NCBI RefSeq assembly: GCF_009882985.1
Contig: NZ_WTUZ01000004.1
Location: 94,166 to 158,165, forward strand
Reading direction: 5' to 3'
Length of the DNA: 64,000 bases
DNA from: Paenibacillus silvestris
Lineage (GTDB): Bacteria; Bacillota; Bacilli; Paenibacillales; NBRC-103111
Shown: one piece after another, positions 1 through 6,425 of the stretch
Layout of the letters: each line of letters begins with the position of its first letter
Numbering within the stretch: the stretch's first letter is position 1
Translations under genes and position numbers: made by a program
The notes under the pieces: model-generated
Told to the model about the DNA's origin: nothing
The model's input: only the letters and a program-made list of their open reading frames with translations
Databases searched by the model: none

Positions 1-1
1 G

Positions 2-55
2 CTGAATAAATTTGGAAGCAAGGAGCACGATGGGGCTGAGGAACATGAAAATTAG
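2..55 (+). CDS. possible C-terminal tail of a gene entering from the left
   Basis: An open frame runs from the window edge to a TAG at 53-55 and would encode a short charged tail ending in EEHEN. It overlaps the start of the next small frame. Nothing identifies the protein, and a stretch this short may be open by chance. Confidence 0.25.
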   Translation: MNKFGSKEHDGAEEHEN

Positions 56-182
56 ATGGGTAAGGGTCCATGAGAACAAAAAATATGAAAAAATTCTCGA
101 ATATACTCGTTGGCTTGCGGCGTCAACAACTGTTGGGCTGCCGGGAATAGGCAAAGAGCCCACGGGCGGGGGAGGCCACTGA
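30..182 (+). CDS. possible small protein, 50 aa, unknown
   Basis: An ATG at 30 follows an AAGGAG at 19-24 and opens 50 codons ending in TGA at 180-182. The peptide starts MGLRNMKIRWVRVHENKKYE and ends in a glycine-rich GGGGH. It has no signal peptide and no recognisable motif. It would overlap the tail frame at 2-55 by 26 bases, an arrangement seen in coupled genes. The ribosome binding site is the main support. It could equally be a chance frame. Confidence 0.3.
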   Translation: MGLRNMKIRWVRVHENKKYEKILEYTRWLAASTTVGLPGIGKEPTGGGGH

Positions 183-191
183 AAAACGTTA

Positions 192-300
192 AATAGAAAA
201 GGGTGTAGCAAACTCAAAAAAATTGAGGATGTTGCACCTTTTTTCGATATGAACAACGGGTCCGTTGGTCGTTCTCAGCTAACGGGCAGGTTACTTCCAA
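192..300. repeat. intergenic repeat copy A: hairpin plus GCTAACGGGCAGGTTA end
   Basis: A hairpin at about 203-245 (arms related to AGGGTGTAGCAAACTC and TTGAGGATGTTGCACCT) is flanked by CGTTAAAT at 188 and GCTAACGGGCAGGTTACTTC at 279. The flanks match the ends of five other intergenic elements in this window. The hairpin is followed by a T run and may also act as a terminator for anything transcribed from the left. Confidence 0.6.
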
Positions 301-357
301 TATGTGTTAAAATTAAAATAGTGTGTAGGAGAACGAATAAAGAGGGAGGTGACTGCT

Positions 358-822
358 ATGTTACTTCTCAATGGCATCACTGGATTTAATGTCGATGCTT
401 TGCCAGAGGTTGATTCTTTACAATTCAAAAGGCTTTGTTACTCGTTGGCAAACTATTCTAACGGGAAGATCCTGTCCTTTGAAGAACCACATGCATCGCA
501 AAATTTCTATAAAACAGAGCTTAATTTACATAACGAAAGCATTTTCATTTTGTTAAACAGTTCATACCCCATGGTAGCGTTCGCTTCTTCAGTGCAATAC
601 TTCGAGATTGAGTTTATTGATCATACACTTTCAAATATGGTTAGTGTTTTAAATGACAGATTTAGGGTACTGTCTGCTATCGAAACAAATCAACAATTAG
701 AACTTGATGACAGAACTAATTCCTTATTAACTGAAAACAGCCTAAACGAGGCCGAATTAAGCCAGATTTTTCATTGGAAACCTAAAACCGTTGGAGATGT
801 CATTTTTAATTTTTGGGACTAA
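358..822 (+). CDS. hypothetical protein, 154 aa
   Basis: I chose the ATG at 358 because GGGAGGT at 344-350 sits seven bases upstream. An in-frame GTG at 349 overlaps that ribosome binding site. The product has no signal peptide, membrane segment or known catalytic motif. Its C-terminus, centred on HWKPKTVGDVIFNFWD, looks like a conserved tail seen in small uncharacterised Bacillales proteins (recollection, not a search). It lies alone between two copies of the same intergenic repeat and has no operon partner. It could be a cytoplasmic accessory or immunity-type protein, but nothing in the sequence proves that. Confidence 0.7.
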   Translation: MLLLNGITGFNVDALPEVDSLQFKRLCYSLANYSNGKILSFEEPHASQNFYKTELNLHNESIFILLNSSYPMVAFASSVQYFEIEFIDHTLSNMVSVLNDRFRVLSAIETNQQLELDDRTNSLLTENSLNEAELSQIFHWKPKTVGDVIFNFWD

Positions 823-840
823 AAGATAAGCAAAGTATTC

Positions 841-895
841 CGCTAACGAATAACGTTAGTTCAATAAGCTGGAGCAGATGCTCGGCTGTTGACCC
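841..895. repeat. intergenic repeat copy B
   Basis: GCTAACGAATAACGTTAG at 842-859 is itself an inverted repeat. It is followed by TTCAA and a hairpin at 861-891 with arms GAGCA and TGCTC extended by AGC/GCT and TCAA/TTGA. The left end matches copy D (CTAACGAAAAACGTTAGTTC) almost base for base, while the hairpin arms differ. Confidence 0.65.
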
Positions 896-950
896 AATAT
901 AAAATAATAAAGTGTTTAACTGTTGTTGAAAAAAGTGGAGGAAGTGAGGA

Positions 951-1301
951 GTGTGCAGGTCTTTGATACGTCAAATTAATAATTTATTGACGGGGATTGG
1001 ACTAGCTTGTGAACTTGAGGCTAACTCTGAAATGAATCGTGCTTTTCTAAAAGTACAAGTTATAAATAAACAGAAATTCTTAACTAAGATAGAGCTTAAC
1101 TCGACTAGATTCTATTTGAGAAAATATGAGGTGCCTTCAGAATATCTAGATAATGATTGGGATGTTACCGATGACGAACTATTCGACTCTGTTCATGAGG
1201 TAAACATTATCGGAATTAAAAATCTTGAGATACAACTCAGTAAGTATTTAGATGATTTCAGAAGATTGGTAAGCGAGTGGAGATATGACAATCCATTTTA
1301 A
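951..1301 (+). CDS. hypothetical protein, 116 aa
   Basis: The frame starts at GTG 951, behind GTGGAGG at 935-941. The product is a small soluble protein, acidic in its second half, with the stretch DNDWDVTDDELFD near residue 65. No domain is recognised. The size, acidity and isolated position resemble immunity proteins of polymorphic toxins, but no toxin gene is next to it, so this is only a possibility. It lies between repeat copies B and C and is AT-rich compared with the sugar-uptake genes further on. Confidence 0.6.
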   Translation: MCRSLIRQINNLLTGIGLACELEANSEMNRAFLKVQVINKQKFLTKIELNSTRFYLRKYEVPSEYLDNDWDVTDDELFDSVHEVNIIGIKNLEIQLSKYLDDFRRLVSEWRYDNPF

Positions 1302-1313
1302 ATCAGAAACGGC

Positions 1314-1345
1314 GTTACGCTAACGGTGAACAATATTTGAATCAA
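1314..1345. repeat. intergenic repeat copy C (one end)
   Basis: GTTACGCTAACGGTGAAC followed by AATATTTGAATCA closely matches copy F (GCTAACGGGTAACTATATTTGAATGA at 10801). No clear hairpin follows, so this looks like one end of an element or a degraded copy. Confidence 0.5.
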
Positions 1346-1382
1346 TCCATGAACAGTTCAACAGCGCTATAATGTATCATAG

Positions 1383-1475
1383 AATTTCGCAGTACGGAGA
1401 TCATGTAGGAAATGTGGAAAACCACTAAGAACACCACAAGCCCAAATGTGTGTTGCATGTGGAGAAAAGATTTAA
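1383..1475 (+). pseudogene. C-terminal remnant with a zinc ribbon
   Basis: The frame from 1383 to a TAA at 1473-1475 encodes a peptide containing CRKCGKP and, 12 residues later, CVACGEKI. Two CxxC knuckles of this spacing are typical of a zinc ribbon. The frame has no ATG, GTG or TTG before the first cysteine and begins right after a TAG, so it cannot be a complete gene as it stands. It starts a few dozen bases after repeat copy C, as if a gene had been cut at the repeat. A chance match is possible because the peptide is short. Confidence 0.4.
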
Positions 1476-1509
1476 GTTAACTACTGGAGCTTCTTCAGGG
1501 ATTTGGTAA

Positions 1510-1560
1510 ATGCCAGCTTGGCACTCACGTAGCTGGCATCCTGAACCCAAGGCTTGGGTC
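1510..1560 (+). other. paired hairpins upstream of the GlcG-like gene
   Basis: A stem with arms ATGCCAGCT and AGCTGGCAT lies at about 1510-1539. A second short stem CCCAAG/CTTGGG lies at 1547-1559. There is no T run, so a terminator is unlikely. They may belong to the repeat family or to the leader of the next gene. Confidence 0.4.
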
Positions 1561-1660
1561 AAAGAAGCCGCGATTTGAAAAATAATAACGAGGGATTCGT
1601 TCCCAATTTGGGTGATGACCCATACAATATGGAAGCATCGAAACCCAAGGAGTGATTGAG

Positions 1661-2104
1661 TTGCTTACATTGGAAATTGCCAAACAATTGCTCGCGGTTG
1701 CGGAACAGAAAGCCCGTCAAATGGGACTCTCCTTCGATATCGCAATCGTCGACGCCGAGGCGAACTTGGTCGCCTTCCACCGGATGAACCATGCCCGGAT
1801 CGCAGGGATTGAAATCTCTCAGGGGAAGGCCTGGACGAGTGTAGCCATGCAAATGCCCACGGCTAACTTAGCCCAGTCAGCGCTTCCTGGCGGTCAACAC
1901 TATGGGGTCAACACAACGAACCAAGGGAGGGTCACCATCTTGGGAGGCGGCATCCCACTCGTCCGCGAAGGCATGATCGTCGGCGGTATCGGCGTCGCAG
2001 GAGGCACCATAGTGCAAGACATGGAAGTGGCCAATGCCGCCGCTCAAGCGTTCACCGCTAGTCATTACGGAACTCCCAAAATAATGGTCTCACCATTAAA
2101 CTAA
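1661..2104 (+). CDS. GlcG/HbpS family (DUF336) protein, 147 aa
   Basis: The product is a GlcG/HbpS-type protein, a fold linked in other organisms to heme or cofactor binding and often found beside glycolate or diol metabolism genes. The family signature is visible: SFDIAIVDAEANLVAFHRM near residue 25, the glycine-rich ILGGGIPLV and VGGIGVAGG segments, and the final AAAQAF helix. I prefer the TTG at 1661 because AAGGAG at 1647-1652 is eight bases upstream. The GTG at 1652 lies inside that site. There is no signal peptide, unlike secreted HbpS. No oxidoreductase partner is adjacent, so the substrate cannot be inferred. It lies between repeat copies C and D. Confidence 0.85.
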   Translation: MLTLEIAKQLLAVAEQKARQMGLSFDIAIVDAEANLVAFHRMNHARIAGIEISQGKAWTSVAMQMPTANLAQSALPGGQHYGVNTTNQGRVTILGGGIPLVREGMIVGGIGVAGGTIVQDMEVANAAAQAFTASHYGTPKIMVSPLN

Positions 2105-2188
2105 CGAAAAACGTTAGTTCAACGCATCAAGTGGTAGTTTGCCAGTGACAGCTGCTCCATTTTTCGTTACGCTAGCAGGCAGCATTCG
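2101..2188. repeat. intergenic repeat copy D, complete
   Basis: The left end CTAACGAAAAACGTTAGTTC begins inside the stop codon region of the GlcG-like gene. The right end is CGTTACGCTAGCAGGCAG at 2165-2182. About 40 bases lie between. This is one of the two copies with both ends visible, giving an element of about 85 bp. Confidence 0.65.
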
Positions 2189-2275
2189 TAATACAATATT
2201 TAAATAATAACTACCTTGTAAAAGGAGTTTATTAGTACGTGGACGAATAAGAAAAAAATATATTGCAGGAGGAAA

Positions 2276-2596
2276 ATGAAAAATTCTGTAAATGCATTGT
2301 CCATTGTATTTTTAGGTGTTTGTTTAATAATTGGGTGCTGGCTCATTTCAAATTCATTTAACATAAATAACGTTGAGGTTCCATCTTCTAATCGTCAGAA
2401 TCAGCTTTTAACCCGTTCTGAATTAGCCCAATACCTAGGTATTAGTGAAACTGCTGTAGACAAACTGGGACCGCAATCCATGGGGGCTACAACTACAAGT
2501 CAAATCCCTTATGTGAAAATTGGGAATACAATATATTTCCCATTGAAAGCTATTGACAGTTGGCTTACAAAAACTGAAGCTGTAATTATCCAATAA
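2276..2596 (+). CDS. membrane-anchored helix-turn-helix protein, 106 aa
   Basis: An N-terminal hydrophobic segment (residues 8-25, SIVFLGVCLIIGCWLI) is followed by a linker and a MerR/excisionase-type helix-turn-helix: LTRSELAQYLGISETAVDKL at about residues 44-63, then IPYVKIGNTIYFPLKAIDSWL. The second part is the typical wing and recognition region of HTH_17 domains. The start follows GGAGGAAA at 2267. The combination would hold a DNA-binding domain at the inner membrane face or, with the opposite topology, outside. Its target is unknown. It has no neighbour in an operon and is bracketed by repeat copies D and E. Confidence 0.75.
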   Translation: MKNSVNALSIVFLGVCLIIGCWLISNSFNINNVEVPSSNRQNQLLTRSELAQYLGISETAVDKLGPQSMGATTTSQIPYVKIGNTIYFPLKAIDSWLTKTEAVIIQ

Positions 2597-2607
2597 CAAA
2601 ATGTAAG

Positions 2608-2672
2608 GCAAGTCCTATCTTTTGGACTTGCTGTATGGAGCTCCCTCGGAGACGTTAGTTCAACGTGTCACT
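2608..2672. repeat. intergenic repeat copy E with preceding hairpin
   Basis: A hairpin with arms GCAAGTCC and GGACTTGC at 2610-2632 follows the HTH gene and probably ends its transcript. GACGTTAGTTCAACG at 2651-2665 then repeats the copy D motif. Confidence 0.55.
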
Positions 2673-2681
2673 GTTTTTATT

Positions 2682-2709
2682 AATTTGTCATCCAACAGTG
2701 TGTTGGTGG
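2682..2709. repeat. palindromic repeat CCAACAGTGTGTTGG, copy 1
   Basis: The 26-base string ATTTGTCAtCCAACAGTGTG, continuing TTGGTGG, recurs at 4050-4075 with a single difference. Its core CCAACA-GTG-TGTTGG is an inverted repeat. Confidence 0.6.
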
Positions 2710-2793
2710 TTATGTTGGGGGACAGTTCATCAATGAGGTCCACCGGTACATTCACTTTTACAACCACAAGCGGTTTTAGAGAAGAAAGTAAAC

Positions 2794-2826
2794 AGCCTTA
2801 GTTCGGTGGAGTACCGAACTAAGGCT
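2794..2826 (-). terminator. terminator of msrA
   Basis: A 14-base perfect stem (AGCCTTAGTTCGGT / ACCGAACTAAGGCT) with a five-base loop lies 17 bases beyond the msrA stop. On the minus strand it is followed by a T-rich stretch. Confidence 0.75.
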
Positions 2827-2842
2827 GCTTAGTGCTCATATT

Positions 2843-3370
2843 TCATTGTTGCCTACTTGACGGAGCGCCACCGGCCTCCCGCCTGGGAAGGACCCAGTTA
2901 GGACGCGGGAAGTGGCAGGTGTAGCCGCTCGGGTAGCGATCCAGATAGTCCTGGTGCTCCGGCTCTGCTTCCCAGAAGTCGCCGACAGGCGTCACTTCGG
3001 TGACGACCTTGCCCGGCCACAGATCTGACGCGTTCACGTCGGCGATCGTTTCCTCCGCTATCTTTCTCTGCTCGTCGCTCGCATAGTAGATCGCCGAACG
3101 GTAGCTTGTGCCGATATCGTTGCCCTGGCGGTTCCGCGTCGTAGGATCGTGGATTTGAAAGAAATACTCCAGAATGCGCCGGTAGCTCGTCTCCGCTGTA
3201 TCGAAGACGATTTCGATCCCCTCCGCATGAGTGCCGTGGTTGCGATAAGTCGCATTCGAAGTGTCACCGCCAGTATAGCCGACGCGAGTTGAGACGACGC
3301 CGGGAAGCTTGCGGATCAAGTCCTGCATTCCCCAGAAGCATCCTCCAGCGAGTACAGCGCGCTGATGCAT
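2843..3370 (-). CDS. msrA: peptide methionine sulfoxide reductase MsrA, 175 aa
   Basis: The enzyme reduces methionine-S-sulfoxide in proteins and free methionine, a cytosolic oxidative repair step. The catalytic GCFWG motif is at residues 10-14, followed by VGYTGGD, the [11 protein letters not shown] block and EPEHQDYL. A further cysteine lies in [11 protein letters not shown] near the C-terminus and may be a resolving cysteine. The ATG at 3370 is chosen because AGGAGG lies eight bases upstream. The frame itself continues upstream into msrB-derived sequence, so annotations starting at 3451 would be too long. The gene probably descends from an msrB-msrA pair or fusion and is now the only intact half. 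Confidence 0.9.
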   Translation of the reverse strand: MHQRAVLAGGCFWGMQDLIRKLPGVVSTRVGYTGGDTSNATYRNHGTHAEGIEIVFDTAETSYRRILEYFFQIHDPTTRNRQGNDIGTSYRSAIYYASDEQRKIAEETIADVNASDLWPGKVVTEVTPVGDFWEAEPEHQDYLDRYPSGYTCHFPRPNWVLPRREAGGAPSSRQQ

Positions 3371-3600
3371 GTTAAAAACCTCCTCAATCTGATCGAGATA
3401 TTTGCCGTAGTCCTCGCTCTCCGTGTCGCCGCGATGGATGAATCGGAGCACGCGGAATTGATGCAGTAGCGTAGGCTATCGCGATTAGCCCAACCATCCG
3501 GAAAGACGTGACCGAGATAGCTATCGCCGTGAGTGGATCTAACCTCGGTCCTTATCATCTCATGGGACTCGAAGCTCCGTGTCTAGGATGTCTCATAACC
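3371..3600 (-). pseudogene. msrB: decayed msrB, C-terminal part only
   Basis: Translating the minus strand gives [20 protein letters not shown] followed by RYCINSA, the C-terminal catalytic half of methionine-R-sulfoxide reductase with its active cysteine. The frame is lost right after INSA at about 3450. The expected continuation [20 protein letters not shown] is found in another frame and runs into the msrA ribosome binding site. One missing base explains the shift. A TAG lies 14 residues before MIRTEV, and the zinc-binding N-terminal half is not recognisable further upstream. The gene is therefore truncated and frameshifted, and cannot yield active MsrB. Confidence 0.8.
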
Positions 3601-3768
3601 GCATTGGAAAGGCAATGTTTTTCTAACTAACTTAGAGCTTCGTTAGATCCTCAACCATTATACCCGCGGTATGAGTGACTCAAACCTGTTGTTTTTTACT
3701 GTTGAAGAACTATCTTACCATAAAAAGGAAAACGTGTACTCTGAATTCTGAATATAAAAGATGACTTT

Positions 3769-3800
3769 GCATTCCCCTTAAAAAAGCGGGGATTTTTTTC
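3769..3800 (+). terminator. orphan terminator
   Basis: TTCCCC / GGGGAT arms around TTAAAAAAGC are followed by seven T. No plus-strand gene lies upstream within 1 kb, so the transcript it would end is unknown. Confidence 0.6.
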
Positions 3801-3918
3801 TCACTCCTTATTCTAGTGATAGTATCTGACAGACATTCTACGTTGAATATCTCTCTATTATTGAATCTATATCATTTCCATCGCATTGATAAGACTGAAG
3901 ATAATAGTTTGTAAGAAG

Positions 3919-4163
3919 TACTTCGAAACTTATTTGTAATTCAGGTTTTTTGCCCAAAAGCACCACTTCAAAACTTAATTTGTAAATCGATTTTATAAGA
4001 AAAGCTAGCAAACCCTTGAGTTTTCTGGCTTCTAGCACTTCAAAACTTATTTGTCACCCAACAGTGTGTTGGTGGCGTGCGTGCTGTGTGCGCGCGTGCT
4101 TTGATATGCATGTCATTGTGCGTGTGGTGTTACCAGTATTGCTTTACAAATAAGTCTTGAAGT
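3919..4163. repeat. cluster of CACTTCAAAACTTATTTGT repeats
   Basis: Three direct copies lie at 3919-3937 (TACTTCGAAACTTATTTGT), 3964-3983 (one extra A) and 4036-4054. One inverted copy lies at 4145-4163 (ACAAATAAGTCTTGAAGTG). The third copy runs straight into the palindrome CCAACAGTGTGTTGG at 4058-4072. The outer inverted pair could fold into a long stem of about 110 bases. Confidence 0.7.
4050..4075. repeat. palindromic repeat CCAACAGTGTGTTGG, copy 2
   Basis: This is the second copy of the string at 2683-2708, differing at one base (CACCC instead of CATCC). Confidence 0.6.
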
Positions 4164-4187
4164 GACAAATATAATTTCGATGTAATT

Positions 4188-4220
4188 AGGCGTTCACTTA
4201 ACCGGGTGAACGCTTTTTTA
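4188..4220 (+). terminator. orphan terminator
   Basis: GCGTTCAC / GTGAACGC arms with an eight-base loop are followed by six T. It is a textbook factor-independent terminator on the plus strand with no annotated gene upstream. Confidence 0.8.
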
Positions 4221-4238
4221 GTCTATACTCCCATAAAC

Positions 4239-4282
4239 CCTCCCAGTTATTTCCCGAGTTTTTCCCAAGCATTTCCCAGCTG
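4239..4282 (+). promoter_or_regulatory. four tandem 11-bp repeats TTTCCCnAG
   Basis: CCTCCCAGTTA, TTTCCCGAGTT, TTTCCCAAGCA and TTTCCCAGCTG follow one another with an exact 11-base period, one turn of the helix each. They end about 75 bases before the KPEA peptide start. Tandem sites of this period are typical of dimeric response regulators of the OmpR/PhoP class, but the sequence is not the PhoP consensus. The role as an operator is inference. Confidence 0.5.
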
Positions 4283-4357
4283 TGTCTCAAGAAAAGTGAA
4301 TTGCTCGTGTTGTATGATAAATCCAGAAAGCAAACTCAAAGGTTGGAGGTTATAGCG

Positions 4358-4528
4358 ATGATTAGAGGTAACAAAGCATTGAAATGGGTTTTAGGGATTG
4401 CATTGCTTGCGTCAATTGCGGTTCCCGCAACGGTTAGTGCTAAGCCTGAAGCGAAGCCAGAGGCAATGAAAATCACAAAACCGGGACTGATTCTAGCAGC
4501 CAAACCAGAAGCCAGACCGGAAGCGTAA
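4358..4528 (+). CDS. small secreted peptide with KPEA repeats, 56 aa
   Basis: The ATG at 4358 has GGAGG at 4344-4348 upstream. A longer frame from 4301 lacks a ribosome binding site. Residues 1-27 form a signal peptide: basic start MIRGNK, hydrophobic WVLGIALLASIAV and the cleavage-type PATVSA. The mature part is only about 30 residues and is built from AKPEAKPEA at its start and AAKPEARPEA at its end. The size and layout resemble exported pro-peptides such as Phr signalling precursors, but no Rap-type receptor is adjacent. It could also be a wall-associated peptide co-expressed with the stalk protein 75 bases downstream. The function is unknown. Confidence 0.7.
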   Translation: MIRGNKALKWVLGIALLASIAVPATVSAKPEAKPEAMKITKPGLILAAKPEARPEA

Positions 4529-4603
4529 GTGTAAGTGTAAGTAGCAGTTAACTGGACTTATTTGAATAAAGACATTGTATTTTAAAAGGAGAGAATTGAA
4601 CCT

Positions 4604-6379
4604 ATGGCATTGAAATTCAGAAAACGAAAACAAGCTTCAGCAGTCACTCTTTTGTTGGCAGGCAGTTTGGCGTTCGGCAGCATCGCCAGCGCTTTTGGCG
4701 AGACGCCTCCTGCAGGTGTGCAGATCAAGGAGTTCGGCCTTCTTGATACGTCATCCGATATTATAGGTGCAGCTGATTTTACGCCTGAAGGAAACAAGGA
4801 CGGTCACTTCAAGCTGCGGCTGAGCCTAGCTCATCATACGGTTATCAATTCCGTCGTACTACGTTCCACGGATGCTTATGGTAAGGATAATTACCAAGGG
4901 GTATGGAGAACGAACCATATAACAACCGGGTGGCTGCTTGGCATTGTACAAGATAAAACTGTTACATCGTCAAACGGTACAACACATGAGAGCATCATTA
5001 TCAACCCAGGATTTCGTAAGGATATTAAAGAACCTGTCGGTGAATTCGAGGGTGAGCTTAACTTAGACCTGTACGCTAGCGATAACGGTACGATCAAGGA
5101 AACGCAATATTATGTTTTAGAAATTTCGACTCCGCAAGGTACAGTTGCGTCCAAACCGATAAAATACAAAAGCCCAATGACCACAGGGGATACTACTGGC
5201 TCGTCAAGCCCGACACCATCACCAACACCAACACCTACACCGATTCCGCAACCTGTGCCAACACCCCAGACACCAACCCCAGCTCCATCTTCAGAAAGTC
5301 CGATGATTCATGTGCTTTTCAATGGCCAAGAGCTTCAGTTTGACCAAGTAAGACCGATACTGAAAGATGGCTCAACACTCGTCCCGTTCCGTAAATTATT
5401 TGAAACGCTTGGCTTCGAGGTTCAGTGGAAGGAAACTGAATGGTCCCAAAAGGCGATTGGAATCAAGGAAGGTCTCACGATTGAATTGACAATTAATAGC
5501 ACCACCGCAATCGTGAATGGAAAGAATGTGAGCTTGGATGTCCCAGCCCAAATCCTGAATGGCAGCACTTTAGTACCGCTGCGCTTTGTAGCGGAAAACA
5601 GCGGGTATCAGGTGTCTTACTCCATGAGTGGCAACGAGGCGACAGTTCGGATTGATGAAGCAGAAGTGACGCCAATACCATCACCGGTTCCTTCTCCTGC
5701 TCAAATTCCCGATTCTGTCAAAGAGGTGGCTGAACCATATGTCGTCAAAGGTTATGTGCGAGATGCAAAAGGTTACCCCATCCCTGATATTGTCGTTTTT
5801 GCCGATAACACAATGCTTTATGACAGCAATATCCTTGGCGTTACTGATGAATCGGGACACTATCGGATTGAGCTACCTCCCTTAGCTACTTCATGGCATA
5901 TTGGCGCTGATATAACTAAATCATTTAACGGAATGAATTACACGTTTCATTTAGACGCTGACAAAGATCTTCCACTCTCGGGAAGCACTGGAGCCGTCCG
6001 TAATTTTACATGGAGTAAATTTAATGGACAGATTTATATTTATCCGCATTTTACATCATCGGATGATTCGCTGCCGGAGTTTGATATGAGTGATCTGGAA
6101 GTAACGCTGACACCGGTTGGTCTGCTGCTCGATGGCAGTGTAGGTCATACGATAACGAAGCGCGGAGGTCCGATTTTAGATGGAGCAGGCGTTGACCAAA
6201 TACCGATTGGCCGCTACAAGGCTACTGCCAGATGGGTGCCTGAAGGGCATGCACCAATTTCCTTGCAGATAAGTGACTCTTCCGATAAATATGCAGAGTC
6301 TGTAGAGTTCGAATTCGGACCTCCTAAAGGAGTGTCCACAACCAATTATCTCAGTGAACTCCTCGTTAAGATACCTTAA
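4604..6379 (+). CDS. secreted stalk-domain protein with regulatory-like beta domain, 591 aa
   Basis: A signal peptide covers about residues 1-27 (RKRKQASAVTLLLAGSLAFG, then SIASA). It is followed by a beta-rich region of unknown type to residue 190 and a Pro/Thr linker at about 200-230. A copper amine oxidase N-terminal-like stalk domain (PF07833 type) follows at about 234-345, recognisable by two STLVPFR/STLVPLRF repeats. After a second short linker comes a carboxypeptidase regulatory-like beta domain at about 380-450 (VKGYVRDAKGYPIPDIVV, DESGHYRIELPP). There is no catalytic motif and no LPXTG anchor, so it is probably a surface or matrix protein. The ribosome binding site is AAGGAG at 4588. 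It lies just behind the KPEA peptide, possibly in one transcript. Confidence 0.8.
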   Translation: MALKFRKRKQASAVTLLLAGSLAFGSIASAFGETPPAGVQIKEFGLLDTSSDIIGAADFTPEGNKDGHFKLRLSLAHHTVINSVVLRSTDAYGKDNYQGVWRTNHITTGWLLGIVQDKTVTSSNGTTHESIIINPGFRKDIKEPVGEFEGELNLDLYASDNGTIKETQYYVLEISTPQGTVASKPIKYKSPMTTGDTTGSSSPTPSPTPTPTPIPQPVPTPQTPTPAPSSESPMIHVLFNGQELQFDQVRPILKDGSTLVPFRKLFETLGFEVQWKETEWSQKAIGIKEGLTIELTINSTTAIVNGKNVSLDVPAQILNGSTLVPLRFVAENSGYQVSYSMSGNEATVRIDEAEVTPIPSPVPSPAQIPDSVKEVAEPYVVKGYVRDAKGYPIPDIVVFADNTMLYDSNILGVTDESGHYRIELPPLATSWHIGADITKSFNGMNYTFHLDADKDLPLSGSTGAVRNFTWSKFNGQIYIYPHFTSSDDSLPEFDMSDLEVTLTPVGLLLDGSVGHTITKRGGPILDGAGVDQIPIGRYKATARWVPEGHAPISLQISDSSDKYAESVEFEFGPPKGVSTTNYLSELLVKIP

Positions 6380-6397
6380 AAAGAGGTGCATTCAAGC

Positions 6398-6425
6398 GCA
6401 AGGGCTGCCGAAAGGCGGCCTTTTT
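6398..6425 (+). terminator. terminator of the stalk-domain gene
   Basis: AAGGGCTGCC / GGCGGCC arms around GAAA are followed by TTTTT, 20 bases beyond the stop codon. Confidence 0.8.

Larger units (their letters stand above)
3601..4340. other. gene-poor stretch rich in repeats and terminators
   Basis: I see no convincing gene here. The only frame above 60 codons (3838-4038, minus) lies across the repeat cluster, lacks a good ribosome binding site and has no recognisable motif. The stretch holds two terminator-like hairpins (3769 and 4188), a cluster of CACTTCAAAACTTATTTGT repeats, the second CCAACAGTGTGTTGG copy, a GT/GC alternating tract and a set of 11-bp repeats. A noncoding transcript ending at 4220 is possible. 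Confidence 0.6.

Noticed and set aside
1559..1852. 97-codon minus-strand frame
   Set aside because: Antisense to the GlcG/HbpS gene, with no start context.
3838..4038. 66-codon minus-strand frame
   Set aside because: It is made up mostly of the CACTTCAAAACTTATTTGT repeats and has no convincing ribosome binding site.
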